Positions 11,497 through 20,097 of a stretch of 64,000 nt of DNA are shown in pieces (positions within the stretch are counted from its first letter, which is position 1; every line of letters starts with the position of its first letter). The stretch covers positions 168,309-232,308 of the forward strand of contig NZ_JAGGPR010000009.1 of NCBI RefSeq assembly GCF_018613695.1, given 5' to 3'. The notes beneath the pieces are model-generated. The model was not told the origin of the DNA, made no database searches, and saw only the letters and a list, made by a program, of their open reading frames with translations. The DNA is from Arthrobacter sp. ISL-95. GTDB lineage: Bacteria; Actinomycetota; Actinomycetes; Actinomycetales; Micrococcaceae. The translations under genes and the position numbers were made by a program.

Positions 11497-12933
11497 TCAG
11501 TGGGTCTCGAGGACGGCTGCAAGCTGGAGAAGCAACAGTTCAGATCCGGGCCTGCCAATCAGCTGAACGCCCATCGGCAAGCCACCCGGCGTCGTATGTA
11601 CCGGAATGCTGATCGCCGGGAGCCCGCACACGTTCACCATGGAGGACCACGGCGCATACTGGCACTGCCTTTTGTAGTCCTCATCAGCGTCGCCGGCCCA
11701 CTCACTCGGCCAGAGCTCGCCGCTGTGCCCGCCACCGGTAAACCAGCCGATGGGCCTGGGGGTCTGCGCCAGGGCGGGCATGAGGATCAGGTCCCACTCC
11801 GCGTACTGCGCCACGGTGTCGTGCTCGAACTGCCGCAGGAAACTCAGGGCTTCGTTGACTTTCGAGGCACTCCGCTGTTGCGCACGACGCCGGAAAGTCC
11901 GGGTCAACGGTGTCAGCAAGGCTTCCCGCTGGGGTGCTATCCGGGCACTTCCGACGCCGGCAGTCCAGGCGGTGGTGAAGGCTTCGGGATAGCGGTTGTC
12001 GTAGCGGATTCCTGCTTCGAAGACGCTGTGGCCGGCCTTCTCAAGCAGCTTCGTCCCGAGCTCCAGGGCGTCAATCGCTTCTTCGTCGACTTGGAACGGG
12101 TAAGTGCCGGCCCACGGACTGTCCAAGCTCACGCCGATTCGCAGGGGTTCCGGCGTCCGCCCAACAGTGGCGAGGTATCCGCCGTCGGGCGCGTGATCCC
12201 CGGGGACCAGCGCGTCCATCAGCAGCGCCGCGTCCGCCGCGGTCCGGGCGAGCGGCCCGGCAACCACCAGCTTGGCGGCGTCCCCAGCGCTTGCGCCCGA
12301 CGGCACCACGCCGCGGCCCGGCTTCAATCCCACCAGTCCGCACGCACCTGCTGGAATCCTGATGGAGCCGCCGCCGTCGGTCCCTGGCGCAAACGGAACA
12401 AGTCCCGCAGCCACCGCCGCGGCGCTACCACCCGACGAGCCGCCGGAGCTGCGCCCCAGGGCGTGCGGATTGCGCGACGGCGGTGCCACCCGGTTCTCGC
12501 TGTAGGCGGTAAGTCCAAATTCCGGAACCTGGGTCTTGCCCAGCGAGATGACGCCCTGGCCCTTCAACGTTGCCGCGAGGGCACCGTCCTCCGGCGCGGG
12601 CTTGTGCTCCAGCGCCGCGCTGCCGTGCGTAGTGGGCACACCGGCCACATCGGTGAGGTCCTTGAAGGCGATGGGCATGCCGTGGAGGAAACCGAGCTCG
12701 TCTTGTCTGTGCTCACGGACCAGCCTCGCGTGCAGCCCATCTGCGGCCTCTGCGTCCTTGAGCGCCTGTTCAGCTGTGACAGTGACAAAGGCGCCCAGCT
12801 GCTTGTTCCGGGAATCGATTGCCTGCAGGAAATGGTCGGTGGCTTCGCGGGCTGAAAGTTCGCCCGAAGCCAGCGCATTGCGGAGTTCAACAGCCGTCAG
12901 TCGTGAAACCTCACGCAGGGAAGGATCAACCAA
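11497..12933 (-). CDS. amidase (amidase-signature family)
   Basis: 478 residues from a TTG start. The Ser-Ser-Lys triad of the amidase-signature family is visible: Lys in MPIAFKDLTDVAG, cis-Ser in GRSSGGSSGGSAAAVAAG and the nucleophile Ser in GTDGGGSIRIPAG. It hydrolyses a carboxamide; the substrate is unknown, and it is not GatA because no gatB/gatC neighbours exist. The TTG at 12933 has GGAG 10 nt upstream and overlaps the preceding stop by 8 bp, which fits coupled translation; an ATG at 12990 would add 19 residues that do not look like the family. Confidence 0.85.
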   Translation of the reverse strand: MVDPSLREVSRLTAVELRNALASGELSAREATDHFLQAIDSRNKQLGAFVTVTAEQALKDAEAADGLHARLVREHRQDELGFLHGMPIAFKDLTDVAGVPTTHGSAALEHKPAPEDGALAATLKGQGVISLGKTQVPEFGLTAYSENRVAPPSRNPHALGRSSGGSSGGSAAAVAAGLVPFAPGTDGGGSIRIPAGACGLVGLKPGRGVVPSGASAGDAAKLVVAGPLARTAADAALLMDALVPGDHAPDGGYLATVGRTPEPLRIGVSLDSPWAGTYPFQVDEEAIDALELGTKLLEKAGHSVFEAGIRYDNRYPEAFTTAWTAGVGSARIAPQREALLTPLTRTFRRRAQQRSASKVNEALSFLRQFEHDTVAQYAEWDLILMPALAQTPRPIGWFTGGGHSGELWPSEWAGDADEDYKRQCQYAPWSSMVNVCGLPAISIPVHTTPGGLPMGVQLIGRPGSELLLLQLAAVLETH

Positions 12934-13669
12934 GGAAACGTGGCTCCAACCGTTCCTCCACAGCAACAGCGTCCACGCTCTCGCCAGCACCGGCCGTCAC
13001 CCGGAAGGCAGCTTTGTTCTTCAGCTCGGACACCACCTCCACAAGTTCCGTGCCGCGGTAAACCAACCCGACGCCGTCGTCCGTGCAGTGAGTCTCACCG
13101 AGCGTGCCGTTGGCCACCAACTTGTGGATGGCCGGTGCGCGCCGCAGCTCGGAGTCGTAGTGGACTCCGTTGGCATAGGGGAGGAAGCCGAGCGCATTGG
13201 TGACGGGCTTGAGATCCGGGCCAAAGGAATCGGTCACACCTCCCTGATACCAGCAGATGGAACCCGCGGAGACGCCGGCCAGAACCACCCCGCTTTCCCA
13301 TGCCTTCCGCAGGATTCCGTCCAGCCCGTGGGCCCGCCACACGGCCAGCAGGTTCACCACCGAACCGCCGTTCACCCACACAACGTCCTGCTCAAGGAGA
13401 TGCGCCTCCGGGTCCTCGACGTTGGGCATGGTGAAGAGGTTGAGGTGGCTGAAATCGAACCCTGCAATGCGTGCTGCCTGGTCCATTTCCGCAGCCCACC
13501 AGCGCTGGTCACCGGACGCCGTGCCAAGGTGTGTCACTCGGGGTGCCCGGCCCGTGACGCCGGACAGCTCCACGGCATAATGCATCAGGTGGTTGAACTC
13601 GATCCTGGTCCGATCCCCCGACTTATAGCCGCCGGACGTCGCCAGAATGGTTGCTTGCCCAGAGGTCAT
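12926..13669 (-). CDS. peptidase E-like (family S51) / type 1 glutamine amidotransferase-like protein
   Basis: 247 residues. The nucleophile elbow GVSAGSICW carries the S51-type Ser in place of the amidotransferase Cys, with WVNGGSVVN upstream; this matches the PepE/cyanophycinase-like fold, a Ser-His-Glu exopeptidase acting on Asp-X dipeptides or related substrates. The start has AGGAG 8 nt upstream. Its 3' end overlaps the amidase gene, so the two probably form one operon handling amide or peptide breakdown; this pairing is inference. Confidence 0.8.
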   Translation of the reverse strand: MTSGQATILATSGGYKSGDRTRIEFNHLMHYAVELSGVTGRAPRVTHLGTASGDQRWWAAEMDQAARIAGFDFSHLNLFTMPNVEDPEAHLLEQDVVWVNGGSVVNLLAVWRAHGLDGILRKAWESGVVLAGVSAGSICWYQGGVTDSFGPDLKPVTNALGFLPYANGVHYDSELRRAPAIHKLVANGTLGETHCTDDGVGLVYRGTELVEVVSELKNKAAFRVTAGAGESVDAVAVEERLEPRFLG

Positions 13670-13841
13670 TCGGGTACTCCTAACAGGACGAGGGCGGGGC
13701 CGCTTCCGTCCCAGTCTTAACGTCCTGACGCCGGGAAGCAAGGGCGGGCGTGCCGTTAAGTTGCGGCATCCCGTGAAGTTACGGTGTCACGCCTCGGGGA
13801 CTAGGCTGGATGCTGGACTTAATCGATGGGAAGGGAACGCC

Positions 13842-14168
13842 ATGAGCGACTTCGATACCGTGCCTGTGGGCGACATTCCGGCAGGCGCCAGCATTCTGGA
13901 CGTCCGCGAGGATTACGAGTGGGTGGCCGGGCACGCTGAAGGTGCACTGCACATCCCCATGGACCAGCTGCCGGCGCGTCTGGCCGAACTCGATCCGGAT
14001 GACGACCTCTTTGTCATCTGCCGCACCGGAGGCCGGTCCTTCCGCGCTGTCCAGTGGCTCGTCGGGCAGGGCTACTCTGCCGTAAATGTGGCCGGTGGCA
14101 TGGACATGTGGTTCGAGGCAGGGAAACCGATGGTTTCGGATAACGGGCTCAAGCCGGTGGTTCTGTAA
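13842..14168 (+). CDS. single-domain rhodanese-like protein
   Basis: 108 residues. The domain core ILDVREDYEWVAGHAEGALHIP and the active-site loop CRTGGRS (Cys plus a phosphate/sulfur-cradling Arg) are intact, so it can act as a sulfurtransferase or sulfur carrier. It is PspE/GlpE-sized. It is followed after 31 bp by pheA on the same strand. No partner defines the sulfur acceptor. Confidence 0.85.
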   Translation: MSDFDTVPVGDIPAGASILDVREDYEWVAGHAEGALHIPMDQLPARLAELDPDDDLFVICRTGGRSFRAVQWLVGQGYSAVNVAGGMDMWFEAGKPMVSDNGLKPVVL

Positions 14169-14199
14169 CCTGCGTATATAACCAGCAAGGAATATTAGA

Positions 14200-15132
14200 A
14201 TGCCGGCAGTTACCTACACCTTCCTTGGCCCTGAGGGAACCTTCACCGAGTCAGCCCTCATGCAGGTTCCAGGGGCTGCCGAGGCTACCCGGATTCCGTG
14301 CACCAACGTCAACACAGCGCTGGATCGGGTCCGGGCCGGGGAGGCTGATGCGGCCATGGTGCCCATCGAGAACTCGGTGGAGGGCGGGGTGACTGCCACC
14401 TTGGACGCCATCGCCACAGGACAGGAACTCCGGATCATCCGCGAGGCCCTTGTTCCCATCACCTTCGTGCTGGTGGCAAGGCCCGGCGTCGAGCTTTCCA
14501 GCATCAAGCGGATCTCCACCCACGGCCATGCTTGGGCCCAATGCCGTCTGTGGGTGGATGAGCACCTCCCGCACGCCGATTACGTCCCCGGATCCTCGAC
14601 GGCGGCGTCCGCCATGGGCCTGCTGGAGGATGGCGCCCCTTATGACGCGGCTATTTGTGCCCCGTTGGTTGCTGCCGGTCAACCCGGCCTGAATGTTCTG
14701 GCCGAGGACATCGGCGACAACCCTGAGGCTGTCACCCGGTTCATCCTGGTGAGCAAGCCCGGCCTTCTCCCGGACCGCACCGGCGCGGATAAAACCACTG
14801 TGGTGGTGCCGCTGCCGGAGGACCACCCGGGCGCGCTCATGGATATCCTGGACCAATTCGCCTCCCGCGGCGTGAACCTTAGCCGCATTGAATCGCGCCC
14901 CACCGGTCAGTACCTGGGCCACTACTTCTTCAGCATCGATGCCGATGGGCACGCGACCGATTCGCGGGTGGCTGACGCGCTTGCCGGCCTTCATCGGATC
15001 AGTCCGGCAACCCGTTTTCTGGGCTCCTATGCCCGCGCCGACAAGCAGCCGGCCGTGGTTGCACCGCACACTTCGGACGCTGCATTTGCCTCGGCGCACG
15101 CGTGGGTGGATTCAATCCTGAAGGGCTCCTAG
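14200..15132 (+). CDS. pheA: prephenate dehydratase
   Basis: 310 residues. It converts prephenate to phenylpyruvate in phenylalanine synthesis. The catalytic domain shows FLGPEGTFTESAL at the N-terminus, ENSVEGGV and the Thr-Arg-Phe active-site motif in PEAVTRFILVSK. A C-terminal ACT domain with LSRIESRPT should bind phenylalanine for feedback inhibition. There is no fused chorismate mutase, as usual for actinobacteria. The ribosome site is AAGGA. It is possibly co-transcribed with the rhodanese gene. Confidence 0.95.
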   Translation: MPAVTYTFLGPEGTFTESALMQVPGAAEATRIPCTNVNTALDRVRAGEADAAMVPIENSVEGGVTATLDAIATGQELRIIREALVPITFVLVARPGVELSSIKRISTHGHAWAQCRLWVDEHLPHADYVPGSSTAASAMGLLEDGAPYDAAICAPLVAAGQPGLNVLAEDIGDNPEAVTRFILVSKPGLLPDRTGADKTTVVVPLPEDHPGALMDILDQFASRGVNLSRIESRPTGQYLGHYFFSIDADGHATDSRVADALAGLHRISPATRFLGSYARADKQPAVVAPHTSDAAFASAHAWVDSILKGS

Positions 15133-15238
15133 CCCGCAGTCCACAGGCAGGAGGGCGGCCCTTTCGCAAGAATGCTTCTGTGCGTATGCTTGCTTGATCC
15201 ATAAACGATGGATGAAAGAACCAACGAAAGGAGCGGTC

Positions 15239-15469
15239 ATGTCTGTTCACCGGGATGACAATGACGGCCAGGGCATGATCGTCAATCCGAAGCCTGCAGC
15301 CGATAACCAGGACGACTGGAATGGCGACGAAGCTGATCGCGCGGACCGGCTCCGTTTTGAAGAAGAACAAGCCATGATCAAAGAGCAGGCCGAGGCCCGC
15401 GCTGCCGCCAAGGCCGCTACCGAAGAGGCCGAGAGGAACGCTGCCCAACCGGACGTCGGGGCTATCTAG
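15239..15469 (+). CDS. small acidic hypothetical protein
   Basis: 76 residues, very acidic at the N-terminus, then an Ala/Glu-rich helix (FEEEQAMIKEQAEARAAAKAATEE cut here to its character) likely to form a coiled coil. No signal or membrane segment is seen. A strong AAAGGAG site lies 7 nt before the ATG at 15239, which argues that it is a real gene. Its stop codon shares the bases CTAG with the stop of the convergent lipid-kinase gene, leaving no room for a terminator between them. I do not recognise the family. Confidence 0.6.
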   Translation: MSVHRDDNDGQGMIVNPKPAADNQDDWNGDEADRADRLRFEEEQAMIKEQAEARAAAKAATEEAERNAAQPDVGAI

Positions 15470-16527
15470 AGGGTTTTGGCTTTCGGAACGCGCACCAGCA
15501 GGGATGCTGGTTCCACTTGCACCGTGACCGTTGTCGCCTCACCCGAGGGGTCGCCGTCGAGCTGTGTAGGCATCGGTTCCTGACTGCGGATGGTTACCTT
15601 GCCGGAGCGGTAGAAGCTCATCATCGGCAGGTTGGCATTGTGCTTGAAGAGAATCTTGACGTACATGGCCAGCCAGCCGAACGCACTGCGGGGGCTCATC
15701 ACCACAATGTCCAGCATGCCGTCGTCGATCATGGCCTGCGGGATGAAGTCGATGCCGCCGGGAATCAGGCCACAGTTGGCAAATAGTACGCTGCGGATCT
15801 TCCGTGACTGCTCCGGCTGGTCGTCCATGGTGATGGTGACCCGTTTGCGGCGACCAGGAAGGTGGCGGACGCCGGCTTCTGTGTAGGCCAGCCAGCCGAC
15901 GCTCTTCTTGAGGTCTTCCTTGGTGTCGCCAAGGACCTCGGCGTCCAAGCCCATGCCGGCGATGACCAGGAAGGTGTGTTGGGCGGACTCGCCAGTGATG
16001 TCGTTGTTTACGCCCATGGTGGCGGTGTCGATGTAACGCTGGTGGCCGAACAGTGCCACCTGGATGCAGTCCGCGAGGTCGGTAACGTCCAGATCCACGT
16101 TGCGGGCCAATAGGTTTCCGGTCCCCAGCGGGATGAGGCCCATGGCAACGTTCTTGTGCGCCAGCGACTCTGCCACAACGCGCACTGTACCGTCGCCGCC
16201 GCACGCCAGAACGACGTCGGCTCCGAACGCCAGCGCTTGGCGCGACTGACCGTAGCCGGGGTCCTCCACGGTGGTTTCAAAGAATTTGGGCGCGTCCCAA
16301 CCGGCCAGATCGCAGGCGTCGATGATGGCTTGGCGGGTCTCTTCGGCGTTATTCTTCACCGGATTGAGAATGACCGCCACGCGCTGGTCCCCGGGGCCGG
16401 GCTTGTGTGAGTCCTCCCGGACCGCGCTCCTGATGTGGCGGGCTTTCAGTCGGCGCACACCCCACCAACTGGAGAGGGCAAAAGCCACGCCCCCAGCCAG
16501 AATCAGGTACAGGATCCAGTCGCTCAT
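15466..16527 (-). CDS. diacylglycerol/sphingosine kinase-family lipid kinase
   Basis: 353 residues. An N-terminal membrane segment (about 4-21) is followed by the DAGK catalytic domain with the nucleotide loop GGDGTVR and PLGTGN, and the C-terminal lobe typical of YegS/DgkB-like enzymes. It should phosphorylate a membrane lipid such as diacylglycerol; in actinobacteria related enzymes feed phosphatidic acid or phosphatidylinositol-derived lipids. Divergent from serS and convergent with the small acidic protein. Confidence 0.85.
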   Translation of the reverse strand: MSDWILYLILAGGVAFALSSWWGVRRLKARHIRSAVREDSHKPGPGDQRVAVILNPVKNNAEETRQAIIDACDLAGWDAPKFFETTVEDPGYGQSRQALAFGADVVLACGGDGTVRVVAESLAHKNVAMGLIPLGTGNLLARNVDLDVTDLADCIQVALFGHQRYIDTATMGVNNDITGESAQHTFLVIAGMGLDAEVLGDTKEDLKKSVGWLAYTEAGVRHLPGRRKRVTITMDDQPEQSRKIRSVLFANCGLIPGGIDFIPQAMIDDGMLDIVVMSPRSAFGWLAMYVKILFKHNANLPMMSFYRSGKVTIRSQEPMPTQLDGDPSGEATTVTVQVEPASLLVRVPKAKTL

Positions 16528-16640
16528 GGTGCTCCAACACTATCGTCCTGGGCAGTCCCCTCTTTGCCGCGCGCCCGGGGCGGACGGACATTGACCGCTG
16601 CGGGCCGGAAATCCGCGGCAGATTCGAATACTCTTGTCTG

Positions 16641-17921
16641 GTGATCGACGTAAAAGACCTCAGCGAAAATCCGGACAAGTTCCGTGCCAGCCAGCGCGCC
16701 CGTGGCGCCGACGAGTCCGTTGTGGACGCGATCATCTCCGCTGACTCCGATCGCCGCGCTGCCCTGATCCGGCACGAAACCCTCCGCGCCGAGCAGAATG
16801 CCTTCGGTAAGAAGGTGGCGCAGGCCAAAGGCGAAGAAAAGCAGGCCCTGCTGGCGGAGGTCAAGGAACTGGCCAACTCGGTGAAGGCCGCTTCTGCTGA
16901 AGCCGCTGCTGCGCAAGCCAAGCAGGAAGAACTGCTCCGCGTCATCCCCAACCTGGTGGTGGATGGCGTGCCGGAGGGCGGCGAAGACGACTACGTTGTG
17001 GTCAAGACCGTTGGTACCCCGCGCGAATTCACCGACTTCGAACCGAAGGACCACTTGGAAATCGGTGAACTGATTGGCGCGATCGACATGGAACGCGGGG
17101 CCAAGGTTTCCGGCTCACGCTTCTACTTCCTCCGCGGCGTTGGTGCCCGGCTGGAAATGGCGCTGCTGCAGATGGCCATGGAGCAGGCCATCGACGCCGG
17201 GTTCGTCCCCATGATCACCCCCACTTTGGTGCGCCCCGAGACCATGCAGGGCACCGGCTTTGATGTAAAGCACGACGCCGAGATCTACCGTCTCGCCGAA
17301 GACGACCTTTACCTCGTGGGAACCTCGGAGGTGGCCCTGGCCGGCTACCATGCAGACGAAATTCTGGACCTTTCCGCAGGCCCCATCCGCTACGCGGGCC
17401 AGAGCTCCTGCTACCGCCGCGAGGCCGGCTCCCACGGCAAGGACACCCGAGGCATCATCCGCGTGCACCAGTTCAACAAGGTGGAGATGTTCATCTACAC
17501 CACCGTTGAGGAAGCAGCTGCCGAGCACGAGCGCCTGCTGGCCTGGGAAGAGGAAATGCTGGCCAAGTGCGAGCTTCCCTACCGCGTCATCGACACCGCC
17601 GCCGGCGACCTGGGCATGTCCGCGGCCCGCAAGTTCGACTGCGAAGCCTGGGTTCCCACCCAGAATGCCTACCGCGAGCTCACCTCCACCTCCAACTGCA
17701 CCACGTTCCAGGCACGCCGCCTGAACATCCGCGAACGCGTAGTCAATGACGAAGGTGTCGCCAAGGGAACCCGTGCCGTTGCCACGCTGAACGGTACGCT
17801 GGCTACCACCCGGTGGATCGTTGCCATCCTTGAGCACCACCAGAACCCGGACGGCTCAGTCAACGTTCCCAAGGCGCTGCAGAAGCACCTTGGCGGACTT
17901 GAGGTACTGCCGGTCCTTTAG
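16641..17921 (+). CDS. serS: serine--tRNA ligase
   Basis: 426 residues, the usual length. An N-terminal antiparallel coiled-coil arm (about 30-100) for the tRNA long variable arm is followed by a class II catalytic domain: motif 2 around [17 protein letters not shown] and motif 3 around [17 protein letters not shown]. The GTG start has no recognisable ribosome site, so the message may be leaderless. No T-box-like leader is visible in the 113-bp gap before it. A terminator-like palindrome follows. Confidence 0.97.
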   Translation: MIDVKDLSENPDKFRASQRARGADESVVDAIISADSDRRAALIRHETLRAEQNAFGKKVAQAKGEEKQALLAEVKELANSVKAASAEAAAAQAKQEELLRVIPNLVVDGVPEGGEDDYVVVKTVGTPREFTDFEPKDHLEIGELIGAIDMERGAKVSGSRFYFLRGVGARLEMALLQMAMEQAIDAGFVPMITPTLVRPETMQGTGFDVKHDAEIYRLAEDDLYLVGTSEVALAGYHADEILDLSAGPIRYAGQSSCYRREAGSHGKDTRGIIRVHQFNKVEMFIYTTVEEAAAEHERLLAWEEEMLAKCELPYRVIDTAAGDLGMSAARKFDCEAWVPTQNAYRELTSTSNCTTFQARRLNIRERVVNDEGVAKGTRAVATLNGTLATTRWIVAILEHHQNPDGSVNVPKALQKHLGGLEVLPVL

Positions 17922-17931
17922 CTTTTTTGCG

Positions 17932-17994
17932 GATCCCGCCCTCGTTCGTTTCTCTGGCCGTTGCAAGGCTCGTGTGGCGGGCTAGGGCGGGATC
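17932..17994 (+). terminator. terminator-like palindrome after serS
   Basis: GATCCCGCCCT (17932-17942) pairs perfectly with AGGGCGGGATC (17984-17994) across a 41-nt loop. It directly follows a T6 run after the serS stop. The core is shared with elements at 19938-19953 and 23256-23317. Confidence 0.6.
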
Positions 17995-18085
17995 TCTTGC
18001 TGCCACTGGTCTTCCACAGCCGTGGTTGTGCACATGAGGGTGTTCTGCGGCTGAACAATGGCCTGCGCCGGGGCAAGGTGAAGTG

Positions 18086-19057
18086 ATGGATATACCACCT
18101 GGCCTCGTTGAAACCCCCCGCGATTCTCCGTTCCGGCAGCCGGACGGATGCAATACACAGCAGCTTCATGGCGGGCAAGCTGGTGAGAATTCGCCGCGGC
18201 TTCTGGAGACATCCCGATGGCTGGCGGCCCAGCCGTGGATTCGCTTCGCTTGAACGGTTGCCGCAGCTGCCAGAGCCATTCCAGGCCTCGTGCTTTGCAG
18301 GGAAACTGCTGCTTTCGCCATGGGGATACCCATCCTGCGGACCCCGTCATATGTGGAATGCGTTGCGCCGAATGCAAGCTGCTCGGGACGACGTAGGCCC
18401 ACTTTGTCCGTGGTGAGTGCTACGAGTGACGCCCACCATGTCCTTAGTGATCGAGGCTTTCCACTGAGATACCACGTGAATCCTGAGGCCTCGCCCGAAA
18501 GGCTCGGAGAATTCATGGGTACGGGACTCTTGAATACAGCCCTGGACGTGACGACCTCATCGACCCTTAGCCAGTCCCTGGTGGTGGCAGACGGAGTAGC
18601 CCGGAAGCTCTGGAAGACGGGAAGGTTGGCTCAGGAGTCCACCCTCCTGGACATGGGCCATATAGCGGCGGCCGTCCAGGCTCACCCGCACGCTGCTGCC
18701 AGGCGCCGCGCCGAATTAGTGTTGTCACGGGCATCTCCCTTGGCTGAATCTGCCCGAGAGTCCTTCAGCAGGGCAGCCTTTCAGTTTCTCGGCTTCGAAC
18801 AGCCCGAGCTACAGCACGACTTCAGCGACGTAGACGGCTTCATTGGCCGAAGCGATTTCTGGTGGCCCGGCACGGAGGGTCGGAAGGGTGTTGTGGGTGA
18901 GTTCGACGGAAAGGCCAAATACACCACTCTGGAATTACGGAACGGTGCTACAGCTGAGGAAGCCGTGTATAGCGAGAAGCTGCGGGCAGACGTCGAGAAC
19001 CCGGAGAGGCTGCGCCGGAAGCTGATCGGTGCCGGACTGCTCCCGGGCCGTGGATAG
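18086..19057 (+). pseudogene. AbiEi-like / PD-(D/E)XK-type protein gene with two compensating frameshifts
   Basis: An ATG at 18086 with AAGG upstream opens a frame (MDIPPGLVET) that meets a C6 run at 18114-18119; removing one C gives continuous coding (ILRSGSRTDAIHSSF, then LVRIRRGFW) in the next frame. Near 18258-18262 one base is missing: adding it joins SLERL to AAARAIPGLVLCRETAAF in the original frame, which runs to 19057. The rebuilt protein has about 323 residues and parallels the intact gene at 50895-51872: a winged-helix AbiEi-like N-terminus and a C-terminal DFWWP...GEFDGKAKY motif. As read, neither frame makes the whole protein. Sequencing error at the homopolymer is an alternative. 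Confidence 0.7.
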
Positions 19058-19060
19058 CGT

Positions 19061-19864
19061 TCAAAACCGTTCTCTTTCGTCCCGCACCCCGTGGTGCTGC
19101 GGGATTTTCGAACTAGCGCGGGAATCCAGGGGCTTGTGGGCCAGCACGATCAGTTCGCCATTCCCACTTCCCACGTCCTCGCCATGCCAGCCGCCGTATA
19201 GGTGGTCCAATGTGAAGCCGGCCGAGTTCAGATCCTGCCGTAGTTGATCCTCTGTGCGGAATGCGAGAACCGACGTCTCTGATTCCTCGGTGCTCCCGTT
19301 TAACACGCGGTGCTCGGTCAGGGTAACGAACCCATCGGTTTCTACGGCGCTTTCGATCCAGGTTTCCACAATGGAGCCGTCGGGAAGAGTGTGGACGCGG
19401 CGCGTCTCGGCCGGTGTCCAGTATTTCCACGCTTGTGCCACGGGGTCGCGGGAATCGAAGACCAATCGACCTCCGGGGACCAACGTGCGGTGGAGGTCGG
19501 CAAGCGTTCGGGACCAGTCGCCGTCGTCGTTAATCGCTTGGGCCACGTGCGCCGTCATGATCGCCACGTCAAAACTGGCGTCTTGGGGGATTGCCGCCGA
19601 CGTACCGTCAATCCAGGTCACGCCTTCAGCGCCGGGCTTCTTTCGTGCAGCCGCAAGGGAGCCAGGGTTTGGGTCGATGCCAACAACGGAGTGGCCATCC
19701 GCAGCAACCGCAAGGGTCATTCGGCCGGTACCGCAACCAAGGTCCAACACGCGGCTGTTGGGACGCCCATTCACGAAGGCCAGAAAGAAGTCGTCGTCCG
19801 CGGCCCACTGATTTCCGGCGTCGTACAGGGCCGACAACTGAGCTGCTGTCATTGGTGAAGGCAT
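19061..19864 (-). CDS. class I SAM-dependent methyltransferase
   Basis: 267 residues. Motif I is VLDLGCGTGRMTL, the acidic residue after beta-2 is in GIDPNP, and the post-motif region LVPGGRLVFDSRD is typical of the seven-strand Rossmann methyltransferases of the UbiE/ubiquinone-like group. The substrate is unknown. The stop lies 3 bp from the end of the convergent AbiEi-like pseudogene, and the gene is divergent from helR. Confidence 0.85.
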   Translation of the reverse strand: MPSPMTAAQLSALYDAGNQWAADDDFFLAFVNGRPNSRVLDLGCGTGRMTLAVAADGHSVVGIDPNPGSLAAARKKPGAEGVTWIDGTSAAIPQDASFDVAIMTAHVAQAINDDGDWSRTLADLHRTLVPGGRLVFDSRDPVAQAWKYWTPAETRRVHTLPDGSIVETWIESAVETDGFVTLTEHRVLNGSTEESETSVLAFRTEDQLRQDLNSAGFTLDHLYGGWHGEDVGSGNGELIVLAHKPLDSRASSKIPQHHGVRDERERF

Positions 19865-19973
19865 CCGCCTACCCTAGCCCGCACCACCCGAACTTGCTCC
19901 TGTTCGGCACGCTTGGCGTTGTGCGGCGGGGATCTCGAACAAGGGCGGGATCGGTGAAGAAACGGGCACAAAA

Positions 19974-19997
19974 ATGGAAGGGAATTATCCCTTCCAT
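19974..19997. promoter_or_regulatory. 24-bp perfect palindrome in the methyltransferase-helR intergenic region
   Basis: ATGGAAGGGA (19974-19983), ATTA, TCCCTTCCAT (19988-19997): 10-bp perfect arms with a 4-nt centre. The stretch is AT-rich compared with its surroundings and is followed by TTATAA (20005-20010), a possible -10 box, and the RAE-like element. Position between divergent genes favours an operator over a terminator. Confidence 0.45.
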
Positions 19998-20018
19998 ATT
20001 CAATTTATAACGCACCCC

Positions 20019-20038
20019 GGGGCTTGCGGCAAGGCCCC
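20019..20038 (+). promoter_or_regulatory. rifamycin-associated element (RAE)-like inverted repeat upstream of helR
   Basis: GGGGCTTGCGGCAAGGCCCC, 59 bp upstream of the helR start. It matches the RAE form as I know it from actinobacterial rifamycin-inducible genes (rox, rph, helR). RAEs mediate induction by rifampicin. The exact consensus was not checked here. The fit of motif and downstream gene makes the call strong. Confidence 0.8.
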
Positions 20039-20097
20039 CTCCATGCCGAACAATTGAGCCACGAAACCCCAACGTCCAAAGAAAAGGGAGTCGTGTG

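Noticed and set aside
16528..16640. T-box or other riboswitch before serS
   Set aside because: Only 113 bp, no specifier or antiterminator pattern could be recognised.
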